Positions 44,224 through 52,166 of a DNA stretch of 64,000 nucleotides are shown here, piece by piece. The translations under genes and the position numbers were made by a program. The DNA is from Clostridia bacterium. GTDB taxonomy: Bacteria; Bacillota; Clostridia; Peptostreptococcales; Anaerovoracaceae. Location: contig JAKSSG010000003.1 of the NCBI GenBank assembly GCA_024403185.1, positions 1 through 64,000 on the forward strand. The letters run 5' to 3'. Each line of letters starts with the position of its first letter. Within the stretch, counting starts at the first letter, position 1. The notes beneath the pieces were generated by a model that was not told the origin of the DNA, did no database searches, and worked only from the letters and a program-made list of their open reading frames with translations.

Positions 44224-45371
44224 AGACTGAAGAACTGATAAAGATAACTGAACAGATAAAGCCTGCCTGCCGGGAGACCATGGAAATGGCAAAGGCAAGA
44301 CAGGAAAGCCTGGCAAAACCTCCGGGATCCCTTGGCGGCCTGGAGGATATTTCTGTGCGCATTGCCGGAATGACCGGGAAGGTAATAAACAGCGTTGACC
44401 GAAGTTGCGTGGCGGTTTTCTGCGCAGATAACGGAGTATGTGCTGAAGGGGTCGCCTCGGCTCCACAGTCGGTAACCATGGCACAGACCGTAAACTTCAC
44501 GCGAAGACTTACGGGGGTAGGGGCACTGGCAGAGAGCTTCGGAAGTGAGCTGCTTATCGTTGACATGGGCATTAAGGACAGGATTCCAGAAAGCCTCTAC
44601 GACGATATTCCACTGAGAGATACGCATAAAATTGTAAACAGGAGAATAAGGCCTGAAACGGGAGAGACAGACAACATTGCAGAAGGCCCGGCAATGACAG
44701 TTGAAGAAGCTCTCAGAGCAATGAAAACGGGCATTGAAATGGCAGATGCAATTTCCGCTGCAGGCTATGAGATCATGGGCATCGGTGAGATGGGCATAGG
44801 AAACACATCTACCAGTGCGGCGCTTCTTTCCTCCATAACGGGAAGACCGGCAGATGAAACTGTCGGACGAGGCGGCGGCGTAAACGATGCCGGTTTTGCA
44901 CGAAAGAAAGAGATAGTGGATAAGGCCAGCAGACCGTGGCGTGAAGCGGGCGGCATAAAGACGGCCGAAGAGATGACGGAAGCTCTCGCACAGATGGGCG
45001 GCTTTGACATCTGCGCAATGACAGGTGCATATCTGGGTGCTGCGAAGAACAGGATGCCCGTCGTAATCGATGGCTACATTTCCGTTGTCGCCGCACTGGC
45101 GGCATATGTGATCTGCCCGGATGCGGGAGATTACATGATCGCATCTCACAAGTCCTTTGAACGGGGATATGTCATGGCGGTGGAAATGCTTGGACTGAAG
45201 CCTTTCATGGCGCTTGACATGAGGCTTGGAGAAGGAAGCGGCTGCCCGGTTGCCTTCAAGATAATCAAAGGTGCGTGCGACGTAATGGCCAACATGGCAA
45301 CCTTCGAAGAGGCGGCAATCGATGATGGCTATCTGGAGGAAATCCGAAGCGAGGACAGATTCAGAAAATGA
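44220..45371 (+). CDS. cobT: Nicotinate-nucleotide--dimethylbenzimidazole phosphoribosyltransferase
   Basis: Makes alpha-ribazole phosphate for the lower loop of cobalamin. The 383 residues contain LAKPPGSLGGLEDISVRIAG near 28-47, the nucleotide/phosphate motif GEMGIGNTSTSAALL near 182, the GRGGGVNDAGF loop, and near 336-360 EGSGCPVAFKIIKGACDVM...FEEA with the catalytic glutamate region. Length is slightly above usual. It is coupled by overlap to the QueG-like gene upstream and cobU downstream. Confidence 0.95.
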   Translation: MKTEELIKITEQIKPACRETMEMAKARQESLAKPPGSLGGLEDISVRIAGMTGKVINSVDRSCVAVFCADNGVCAEGVASAPQSVTMAQTVNFTRRLTGVGALAESFGSELLIVDMGIKDRIPESLYDDIPLRDTHKIVNRRIRPETGETDNIAEGPAMTVEEALRAMKTGIEMADAISAAGYEIMGIGEMGIGNTSTSAALLSSITGRPADETVGRGGGVNDAGFARKKEIVDKASRPWREAGGIKTAEEMTEALAQMGGFDICAMTGAYLGAAKNRMPVVIDGYISVVAALAAYVICPDAGDYMIASHKSFERGYVMAVEMLGLKPFMALDMRLGEGSGCPVAFKIIKGACDVMANMATFEEAAIDDGYLEEIRSEDRFRK

Positions 45372-45964
45372 ACACATTCATAAGCGGTGGCTGCAAGAAC
45401 GGCAAATCATTCTACGCGCAGAGACTTGCGCGGGATACGGCAGTCAGAGAAGGCAGACCACTTTACTACATTGCGACCATGATTCCTAGAGACGAGGAGG
45501 ATCAGGCGAGAATAAGAAGACACCTTGCGGAGCGCGAGGGATGGGGATTCGAAACCATAGAGCAGGGCATCGATATTACAGCCATTCTCAGACGTGCAAA
45601 GGCAGGAGAAAACATCGATACAGGCGGCGTCTTTCTCCTGGACAGCGTAACGGCAATTACAGAAAACGAGATGTTCCCCAGATCGCTGAAGGGCGGCGCA
45701 GCCGAAGAGATAGGCACAGATGCGGCCGCACCGGAGAGAGTCAGGAGGGACATGCTTGCCTTTGGGAGAGCGGTTCGTGAAGCGGGAGGATCCGTGGTGT
45801 TTGTTTCTGACGGAATATACGGAGACGGCGGAGAGTATTCCGACTCCACCGAAGAATACAGAAAGGCCCTTGCCTCGGTGGACATTGCTCTGGCAGAGGA
45901 CTGTGAGAGAGTTGTTGAAATAGCATACGGAACAGAGGAAATCTGGAAAGAGGAAGATAGATGA
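45368..45964 (+). CDS. cobU: Bifunctional adenosylcobinamide kinase/adenosylcobinamide-phosphate guanylyltransferase
   Basis: Phosphorylates and guanylylates adenosylcobinamide. The 198 residues start with the P-loop FISGGCKNGKSFYAQRLA (residues 4-21) and include the family stretches YYIATMIPRDEEDQARIRRH with the guanylylated-His region near 45, and LLDSVTAITENEMF near 89. The C-terminal EYRKALASVDIALAEDCERVVEIAYG is also typical. Lies between cobT and cobS with four-base overlaps. Confidence 0.9.
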   Translation: MNTFISGGCKNGKSFYAQRLARDTAVREGRPLYYIATMIPRDEEDQARIRRHLAEREGWGFETIEQGIDITAILRRAKAGENIDTGGVFLLDSVTAITENEMFPRSLKGGAAEEIGTDAAAPERVRRDMLAFGRAVREAGGSVVFVSDGIYGDGGEYSDSTEEYRKALASVDIALAEDCERVVEIAYGTEEIWKEEDR

Positions 45965-46758
45965 AATACCTTAGAGGCTTCATGATGGCATGGGGAATGT
46001 TCTGCTGGATACCATGCCCATATACAAAGTGGAATGAAGAGGACAGGCTTGCGCAGCTGGCAATGCTGCCTCTCGTCGGTGCGTGCATAGGAGCAATATG
46101 CTGCCTGATATGGTGGCCCCTTGCCAACACATCCTGCGTGCCGACCATAATGGGAGCGCTGCTTACGGGAATTTACTTCCTGTTAACGGGCTTCATTCAT
46201 CTGGATGGCTTCATGGACTGCAGTGATGCCGTCATGCCGAGACATCCGGACATGGAAGAGAGAAGAAGAATTCTGAAGGACTCCCACGTGGGAGCCTTTG
46301 CAACCATATGTCTGGTGCTCATGCTGCTGCTCTTCGCAGCGGCATGGATATCCGCAGCCTGGGAATTCGACCTGGCAACGGCGGCGACGGTCGTAATGAT
46401 TTTCACCCTGTCCAGAATGAGCAGCGTTGTGACTCTCATGACGAGCAAACCGATGTCGACGAGCCAGTACGCTGAAGCGGGTGCGGAAACCGATAACGCC
46501 GTGCCGATTACAGTGGCTATTCTCATGGGAGTGGCGATTACGGTGGCGGCAATGATACTGGCAAGAGAAGGCATTAGCGTCAGACCAATGGCGGGACCGC
46601 TGACAGTTGCAATAATCGCTGTGGTTACAGTTGGGATAGGACTGCTGGTCGGACTCTTTGACAGGAAGAAGCTGGGCGGAATGAACGGCGACATCTCGGG
46701 ACACATGATTACAACATCAGAAATGTGCGGAATGATAAGCCTGGCACTGTTCATGTAG
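45961..46758 (+). CDS. cobS: Adenosylcobinamide-GDP ribazoletransferase
   Basis: Membrane enzyme that joins adenosylcobinamide-GDP and alpha-ribazole (phosphate) to give cobalamin (phosphate). The 265 residues have about seven hydrophobic segments and the catalytic motif HLDGFMDCSDAV near 80-91, followed by RILKDSHVGAFA near 103-114. Coupled to cobU by an ATGA overlap. Confidence 0.95.
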   Translation: MKYLRGFMMAWGMFCWIPCPYTKWNEEDRLAQLAMLPLVGACIGAICCLIWWPLANTSCVPTIMGALLTGIYFLLTGFIHLDGFMDCSDAVMPRHPDMEERRRILKDSHVGAFATICLVLMLLLFAAAWISAAWEFDLATAATVVMIFTLSRMSSVVTLMTSKPMSTSQYAEAGAETDNAVPITVAILMGVAITVAAMILAREGISVRPMAGPLTVAIIAVVTVGIGLLVGLFDRKKLGGMNGDISGHMITTSEMCGMISLALFM

Positions 46759-46766
46759 GAGGCATC

Positions 46767-47138
46767 ATGATATTAATTTTCGGAGGCGCATACCAGGGCA
46801 AACTGGATTATGCAAAGGCAAACTTCAACCTGAATAAAATATGCGATCTGTCTGAAGCGGCGGAGCCTGACATCAGTGCAGACTGCTTTTGCAATACAGA
46901 AAGCTATGTGATGAACTGCGTTAAAAAGGGCGTGGAAGCGAAGACCTGGTTTGAGGAAAATGAGGAGCTTCTCAGGGACAGAATCATTATAGTGACAGAC
47001 GTGTCACAGGGCGTTGTGCCCATTGATAAAGACGTGCGGGCATTCAGGGAAATGAACGGAAGGCTCATGGTTTATCTGGCCGGAAAGGCTGACAGAGTAA
47101 TCAGGGTCTTCTGCGGAATAGGAAAGGACATCAAATGA
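46767..47138 (+). CDS. CobU-fold paralogue with degenerate P-loop
   Basis: A 123-residue protein starting MILIFGGAYQGKLDYAKANF: the P-loop GGAYQGKL keeps Gly-Lys but has Leu where Ser/Thr should follow. The C-terminal IIVTDVSQGVVPIDKDVRAFREMNGRLMVYLAGKADRVIRVFCG matches the end of CobU-type enzymes (VSNEVGxGIVPxxxxAR.FRDxxGRLNQ). The central guanylylation region is largely missing. It may be a shortened or regulatory relative of CobU. TAGGAGGC precedes ATG 46767; it overlaps the following phosphatase by four bases. Confidence 0.68.
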   Translation: MILIFGGAYQGKLDYAKANFNLNKICDLSEAAEPDISADCFCNTESYVMNCVKKGVEAKTWFEENEELLRDRIIIVTDVSQGVVPIDKDVRAFREMNGRLMVYLAGKADRVIRVFCGIGKDIK

Positions 47139-47758
47139 GATCGAAGATAGTGCTGATAAGGCATGGAATAACGACGGGTAACGAGCAGGGGCTCTACTAC
47201 GGAGCTACGGATGTGCCTCTTGCCGAGAGGGGCATAGAAATGACAAAGCTTCTGGCGTCCCAGAATTTCTACCCGGACAGCGAAAATGCGGAATATTATA
47301 CAAGTGGAATGCTGAGAGCGGAACAGACCTTCGGGATTGTTTACGGAGACAGGGAGCATGAGGTGATTGAGAAGTTCAGGGAGCTGAATTTCGGAGATTA
47401 CGAAATGAAATCCTACGAGGAGCTGAACAGCAATCCGGAATACAGGGAATGGTGCAACACCTTCGCAGACGGCACACCGCCGCCAAACGGAGAGAGCATC
47501 AGAGATTTTAATGCGAGAGTAAGGCAGGGCTTTGAAGAACTGAAGGTTAAACACGAGCTGCTCATGCTTAAGCTGAGGAATCAGCGCAGGGAGGCCATGA
47601 GCATATGCGTCATCCACGGGGGCGTCATATGTTCCATAATGAACAGCCTCTGGCCGGAAAAGTACGAAAGCAATTTTTATCAGTGGATTCCTGACCCGGG
47701 ACACGGATATGTAATTACAATGGAAGACGGAAAGGTAACAGATTACGAGAAATTCTAG
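47135..47758 (+). CDS. Histidine phosphatase family protein, probable alpha-ribazole phosphatase (CobC-like)
   Basis: A 207-residue phosphoglycerate-mutase-fold enzyme. LIRHGITTGNEQGLYYGATDVPLAERG near 6-32 carries the catalytic histidine; ELNFGDYEMKSYEEL near 85 and VIHGGVI near 158 complete the active site. Position in the cob cluster suggests removal of the phosphate from alpha-ribazole 5'-phosphate or cobalamin phosphate; the family alone does not prove it. Confidence 0.82.
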   Translation: MRSKIVLIRHGITTGNEQGLYYGATDVPLAERGIEMTKLLASQNFYPDSENAEYYTSGMLRAEQTFGIVYGDREHEVIEKFRELNFGDYEMKSYEELNSNPEYREWCNTFADGTPPPNGESIRDFNARVRQGFEELKVKHELLMLKLRNQRREAMSICVIHGGVICSIMNSLWPEKYESNFYQWIPDPGHGYVITMEDGKVTDYEKF

Positions 47759-47765
47759 GTGAACA

Positions 47766-48683
47766 ATGAAAATATACAACACGATTACTGAAATCATAGG
47801 CGGAACACCGCTCATGAGACTTAACAAAATTGAAAAGGCGGCCGGAACGGACGCGAAAATAATAGCAAAGCTGGAAAGGTCAAACCCGGGCGGCAGCGCC
47901 AAGGACCGCGTAGGCTACAACATGATTTTTGAAGCGGAGAAGGCGGGAAGGCTTAAACCGGGTGGCACCATTATCGAGCCGACAAGCGGCAATACGGGTG
48001 TGGGAATCGCAATGGTTGCGGCAGCAAGAGGCTACAGAGCAATAATGGTAATGCCCGAGAGCATGAGCGTTGAGCGTCGAACCCTTCTCAAAGCGTACGG
48101 GGCAGAGCTTGTGCTTACGCCGGCATCCGAAGGAATGGCAGGCAGCGTTGCGAAGGCGGAAGAGCTGCTGAAAGAAATACCGGGCAGCATCATGGCGGGA
48201 CAGTTCGACAATCCGGACAACCCTGAAGCTCATTACCGCACAACGGGCCCTGAAATCTGGCAGGATACGGATGGACAGGTGGACATCTTCATCGCCACCT
48301 TCGGAACGGGCGGAACCGTTTCCGGAGTGGGCAGATATCTGAAGGAAAAGAACCCGGACATCAGAATAATAGCTATTGAGCCGGCATCATCGCCGCTGTT
48401 TACAGAAGGCACAGCCGGACCTCACAAGATACAGGGAATAGGAGCCAATTTCATACCGGAAAACTTCAATGCGGAGATTGTAGATCAGGTCATTACGGTG
48501 ACCGATGATGAGGCTCTGGAAATGATGAAAAAGCTGGCCGAAACAGAAGGTCTTCTCTGCGGAATATCCTCGGGAGCAGCGGTATGCGGAGCCCTGCAGA
48601 CAGGGGCTCTTCCGGAGAATAAGGGAAAAAACATAGTGGTTCTGCTTCCGGATACGGGAGAAAGGTATCTGAGCATATTCTAG
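47766..48683 (+). CDS. cysK: Cysteine synthase (O-acetylserine sulfhydrylase)
   Basis: PLP enzyme forming cysteine from O-acetylserine and sulfide. The 305 residues have GGTPLMRL near 12, the PLP-lysine motif NPGGSAKDRVG near 39-49, EPTSGNTGVGIA near 69-80 (asparagine loop), GTGGTVSGVGRYLKE near 179 and a terminal PDTGERYLS. It follows the cob cluster by seven bases with a GTGAACA leader; link to cobalamin is not obvious. Confidence 0.94.
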   Translation: MKIYNTITEIIGGTPLMRLNKIEKAAGTDAKIIAKLERSNPGGSAKDRVGYNMIFEAEKAGRLKPGGTIIEPTSGNTGVGIAMVAAARGYRAIMVMPESMSVERRTLLKAYGAELVLTPASEGMAGSVAKAEELLKEIPGSIMAGQFDNPDNPEAHYRTTGPEIWQDTDGQVDIFIATFGTGGTVSGVGRYLKEKNPDIRIIAIEPASSPLFTEGTAGPHKIQGIGANFIPENFNAEIVDQVITVTDDEALEMMKKLAETEGLLCGISSGAAVCGALQTGALPENKGKNIVVLLPDTGERYLSIF

Positions 48684-48691
48684 AAAGGCTC

Positions 48692-48730
48692 AAAGCGTTG
48701 AAAACACTCGTGTTTTCGGCGCTTTTGTTT
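48692..48730 (+). terminator. Intrinsic terminator after cysK
   Basis: AAAGCG plus TGAAAACAC (48692-48707) pair with GTGTTTTC plus GCGCTTT (48710-48725) with one internal mismatch, then TGTTTTGTT. It ends the cob-cysK transcript. Confidence 0.82.
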
Positions 48731-48818
48731 TGTTAAAATCTGTTAATATTAGGCTATTTTGCTTTTGCAGATGATATAATGCAGATTAAGAAAATGCATA
48801 TAATGGAAAGGAATTGTC

Positions 48819-49472
48819 ATGTCAGAGGTAAACAAGGATAAAAAGGTTATAACCATAAGCCGTGAATACGGCAGCGGCGGAAGAATAATCGGCAAGAAGC
48901 TGGCCGAGAAGCTGGGTGTTCCATATTACGACAGAGACACCATTAACGACAGGATTTCGGAAGAATCCGGTTTTGCCAAGGAAATGTTCTCCGGAGCAGA
49001 GCAGAAGGCAAAGAACAGCTTCCTCTACAGCCTGGCATCAGCCATGGGATCCGGCGAAGCGGGTCCGGAATCTCTCAGCCTTAACGAGAGACTTTTCCTG
49101 GCGCAGTTTGATGCAATACGCAAGATTGCCGAAGAAGGCTCATGCGTCATCGTCGGACGATGTGCCGACTACATCCTCAGAGGCCTCCCATATGCGACGA
49201 ACATCTTCATCTACGCTGAAGAAGAGGACAAGATCAGAAGAGCCGTTGAGGTGTACGGGGATTCCGAGGATCAGGTGAGAAAGATCATGCGTGCGGCTGA
49301 CAAATCAAGAGCAAACTACTACGCATACCACACGGGGCGCAAGTGGGGAGAACACGTGAACTTCAACCTCTGCATCGACAGCGGGTATCTGGAAGTGGAT
49401 GACATCGTTGACCTTATCATTGAATATACAAACAGACAGATCTGGAGAAAGACAACAATAGACGAAGAGTAG
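48819..49472 (+). CDS. Cytidylate kinase-like family protein
   Basis: A 217-residue P-loop protein. VITISREYGSGGRIIGKKLAEKLGVPYYDRDTI near 10-42 matches the cytidylate kinase-like group in which the Walker loop reads GSGGRxIG rather than GSGKST. Later VIVGRCADYIL and IRRAVEVYG...YYAYHTGRKWG complete the pattern. The true substrate of this group is not established. GGAAAGGA precedes the ATG; it is two bases from the next gene. Confidence 0.82.
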   Translation: MSEVNKDKKVITISREYGSGGRIIGKKLAEKLGVPYYDRDTINDRISEESGFAKEMFSGAEQKAKNSFLYSLASAMGSGEAGPESLSLNERLFLAQFDAIRKIAEEGSCVIVGRCADYILRGLPYATNIFIYAEEEDKIRRAVEVYGDSEDQVRKIMRAADKSRANYYAYHTGRKWGEHVNFNLCIDSGYLEVDDIVDLIIEYTNRQIWRKTTIDEE

Positions 49473-49474
49473 AC

Positions 49475-50308
49475 ATGAAGACAATTAGAGGAATGTTCTT
49501 CAGCGGAACAGGAACCACAGAGAAAACAGTAAAACTGATAGCGGAAGAAATGGCAGCGGCACTGCCGGAGACTGCTTTTGCAAAAGCAGACGACATCGAT
49601 TTCACACCGCCCGAAGCCAGAAAAGAGATTTACGCATTTGGCGAAGATGACATTGTGGTATTCGGGACACCTGTTATTGCGGGACGTGTGCCTAACGTAC
49701 TGCTGAAGTTTCTGAACACCCTGGAGGGCGGAGAAGCGCTGGCAGTTCCCGTGGTTCTTTACGGAAACAGAAACTATGACGACGCGCTCATCGAACTGAG
49801 AAACATACTGGAAGACAGAGGCTTTCACATAGTGGCTGCAGCTGCTTTTATCGGAGAGCATTCATTCTCGAAGGTGCTGGCGGCAGGAAGACCGGACGCA
49901 GAAGACATGGCCTGCGCAACGGAATTTGCAAAGGCAGTCGCAGCTCGAATAGAATCGCTGGACGGGAATATCCCGGAACCGATAGAGGTCAGGGGCGAAA
50001 CACCTGTCAGAGATTACTACAAGCCGCGCGACAGACATGGCGAACACATCAATATTCTCAAGGTAAAGCCAAAGCTCGACGAGAGCAGATGCACGGGCTG
50101 CGGCAAATGCGTAAGCGCATGCCCGATGGGATCAATAAAGGAATCGGCACCGGGAGTGGTTGACGGCATATGCATCAAGTGCTGCGGCTGCGAAAAGAAA
50201 TGCCCTGAAGGGGCGTTGTACTTCGATGACCCGGGGTACCTTTATCACAAGGAAGAACTGGAGTATCTGTATGCGGGAACGCGCAGAGAACCGGAGGTAT
50301 TTATTTGA
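49475..50308 (+). CDS. EFR1 family ferrodoxin: flavodoxin-like plus two [4Fe-4S] motifs
   Basis: The 277 residues consist of a flavodoxin-like domain (about 1-160; FSGTGTTEKTVKLIA is the FMN phosphate loop) and a C-terminal ferredoxin domain with CTGCGKCVSACPMG near 207 and CIKCCGCEKKCPEG near 230. Such proteins are thought to move electrons between flavin and Fe-S partners in anaerobes; the partner is unknown. It starts two bases after the kinase-like gene with a weak ribosome binding site and overlaps the next gene's TTG start. Confidence 0.85.
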   Translation: MKTIRGMFFSGTGTTEKTVKLIAEEMAAALPETAFAKADDIDFTPPEARKEIYAFGEDDIVVFGTPVIAGRVPNVLLKFLNTLEGGEALAVPVVLYGNRNYDDALIELRNILEDRGFHIVAAAAFIGEHSFSKVLAAGRPDAEDMACATEFAKAVAARIESLDGNIPEPIEVRGETPVRDYYKPRDRHGEHINILKVKPKLDESRCTGCGKCVSACPMGSIKESAPGVVDGICIKCCGCEKKCPEGALYFDDPGYLYHKEELEYLYAGTRREPEVFI

Positions 50309-52122
50309 AGAAGAAATTACTCAGCATAGCATTATCGATAATGGTTGCGGCAAGCTTCATGCCGATGGCAGCGGAAGTCTCCTTTGCGGAAGATGATATT
50401 GAAGGCACAGGAGATGAACCTGTCGTTGAGGAGCCTGAAGAACCTGTTGCTCCTGCTCCGAAATTCAACCCTGAGGAACAGGTGACCGGCGTCAAGGTAA
50501 AGAGCTTCACCTACAAGAGCGTAAAGCTCACATGGAAGGGCGTCAGCGAGGCCGACGGTTACAAAATCTACAGAGCAGCCTCAAAGACCGGAAGCTACAA
50601 GCTGATAAAGACACAGAAAAGCACAACGTTCAACGATACGGGAAACAATTCACTCAGCAAATACAAATATTACAAGATCAGGGCCTATGGCACTGTGAAC
50701 GGCAAGACGAAGGACGGTAAATGCAGCAATGTCTTCAGGGCAAGAGCGGCATTGCCCGCACCGTCAGGAGTTGCAACTGAAGGAAAAACCAAGAAGATAA
50801 AAATCACCTGGAAAAAGGTAAGCGGAGCAAAGAAATATCGCGTTTACAGGGCGACAAGCAAAACAGGCAAGTACAGCAGACTGGTGACCACCACAAAGTG
50901 TTCATACACCAGCGAGGCGACCAGCGGCCAGAGATATTATTTCAAGATAATGGCTGTACGTGACAGCTTCAAGAGTCAGACCAGCAAAAGGATTGAAGGG
51001 CTCGCAATTCTTTCGGCCCCTAAAGAATTCAAAAGGGTCCAGAAGGATGACGGAATTGCGCTTTCATGGTCAAAGGTATCACAGGCTTATTGCTATAGAA
51101 TATACCGTGCCGATACAAGTACCGGCACATGCAGATATCTGGCAGAGGTAAAGAACACAAGCTACCTGGATACGAACGGGCTTGTGAACCGCAAAACCTA
51201 TTACTACAGAGTCAGAGCAATGGCGATGGTAAACGGTGAGCTGCAGGCCGGAAAATATTATGCCGACAAGTGGACCAGAGAGGGTGTAATTGCTCTGGCA
51301 AAATCATATTACGGCATCCGTGAGAACAGCTCAAAGCACAGAGATATTGTCAATACATTCAACAGTGCGCGCAAAGGTGCAATAGGATACTGGGACCCGT
51401 GGTGCGCGGCATTTGTTTCGGCAATTGAAATCAAGGCAGGCAATTCCTCACTGATTCCGCTGGGCTCATACTGCCCGACAATGCTTTCCAAATTCAAGAA
51501 GAAAACCTACAGCAAGACATACAGGCCTAAGACGGCGGACGTGATCTTCTTTGACTGGAACTGGAACAGGGTGCCTGACCACGTGGGCTTTGTTGACAAT
51601 TACAATTCCACAACAGACAAGATAACAACCATCGAAGGAAACTGCAGCGATACCGTTAAATGCAGAACATTCAAGCGAGGACAGTACAGCTTCCTTCTGG
51701 CATACGGACTTCCGGCATATTCCGGACCGACAGGAGTAAATTACAAGGAGCCAAAAAAACCTGAACCACAACCTGAAGAACAGATTGAAAAAGCAGACAA
51801 TGCAGTCAGCGAGACTGAAGTTCAGGATGCAGTTTCAGAAGCGCAGGGACAGGACGATTACGACAGGGTAGTGGCACTGGCCGACTACGTACAGGAAGAA
51901 GAACCGGCAGAGGATACGTCGGTTGACGAAAGCACATATGACGCATTTCTGATGCAGGAAGCCTGCGAGGACATGGGCATTGAATCATGCGTCATCACAA
52001 ACATCGATGCAAACGGCAATCTGAGTTCATATAATGAAATCGTGATTGACGGGCAGTTATACATTCTGGACGCTTCAGAGGGAAGCACTCCTGAGGCATT
52101 CGTTCCGGAAGAATTATATTAA
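50305..52122 (+). CDS. Secreted FnIII-repeat protein with CHAP domain and degenerate transglutaminase-like tail
   Basis: A 605-residue exported protein. Signal peptide about 1-29, acidic/proline linker, about three fibronectin type III-like repeats (50-345), and a CHAP amidase/endopeptidase-type domain (about 335-475) with the Cys-His pair in DPWCAAFVSAI and VPDHVGFV and TIEGNCS. After a Pro/Glu linker, residues about 510-605 resemble the transglutaminase-like tail of the gene at 54169 but lack its Cys and His (SSYNEIVIDG in place of NIHAWIETV), so this part is probably inactive. Start is TTG 50305 behind GGAGG. It probably cuts or binds peptidoglycan. Confidence 0.8.
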   Translation: MKKKLLSIALSIMVAASFMPMAAEVSFAEDDIEGTGDEPVVEEPEEPVAPAPKFNPEEQVTGVKVKSFTYKSVKLTWKGVSEADGYKIYRAASKTGSYKLIKTQKSTTFNDTGNNSLSKYKYYKIRAYGTVNGKTKDGKCSNVFRARAALPAPSGVATEGKTKKIKITWKKVSGAKKYRVYRATSKTGKYSRLVTTTKCSYTSEATSGQRYYFKIMAVRDSFKSQTSKRIEGLAILSAPKEFKRVQKDDGIALSWSKVSQAYCYRIYRADTSTGTCRYLAEVKNTSYLDTNGLVNRKTYYYRVRAMAMVNGELQAGKYYADKWTREGVIALAKSYYGIRENSSKHRDIVNTFNSARKGAIGYWDPWCAAFVSAIEIKAGNSSLIPLGSYCPTMLSKFKKKTYSKTYRPKTADVIFFDWNWNRVPDHVGFVDNYNSTTDKITTIEGNCSDTVKCRTFKRGQYSFLLAYGLPAYSGPTGVNYKEPKKPEPQPEEQIEKADNAVSETEVQDAVSEAQGQDDYDRVVALADYVQEEEPAEDTSVDESTYDAFLMQEACEDMGIESCVITNIDANGNLSSYNEIVIDGQLYILDASEGSTPEAFVPEELY

Positions 52123-52166
52123 TTTCACAGCCGCTGTTCCATTCGCAGCGGAGAAAGGACAAGAAA

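Noticed and set aside
43989..45377. A 462-codon minus-strand frame across cobT
   Set aside because: Shadow of cobT and the QueG-like gene; Cys/His/Ser-rich composition without domain features.
52123..52166. T-box or other leader before metG
   Set aside because: The gap is only 44 bases and has no specifier stem or T-box sequence.
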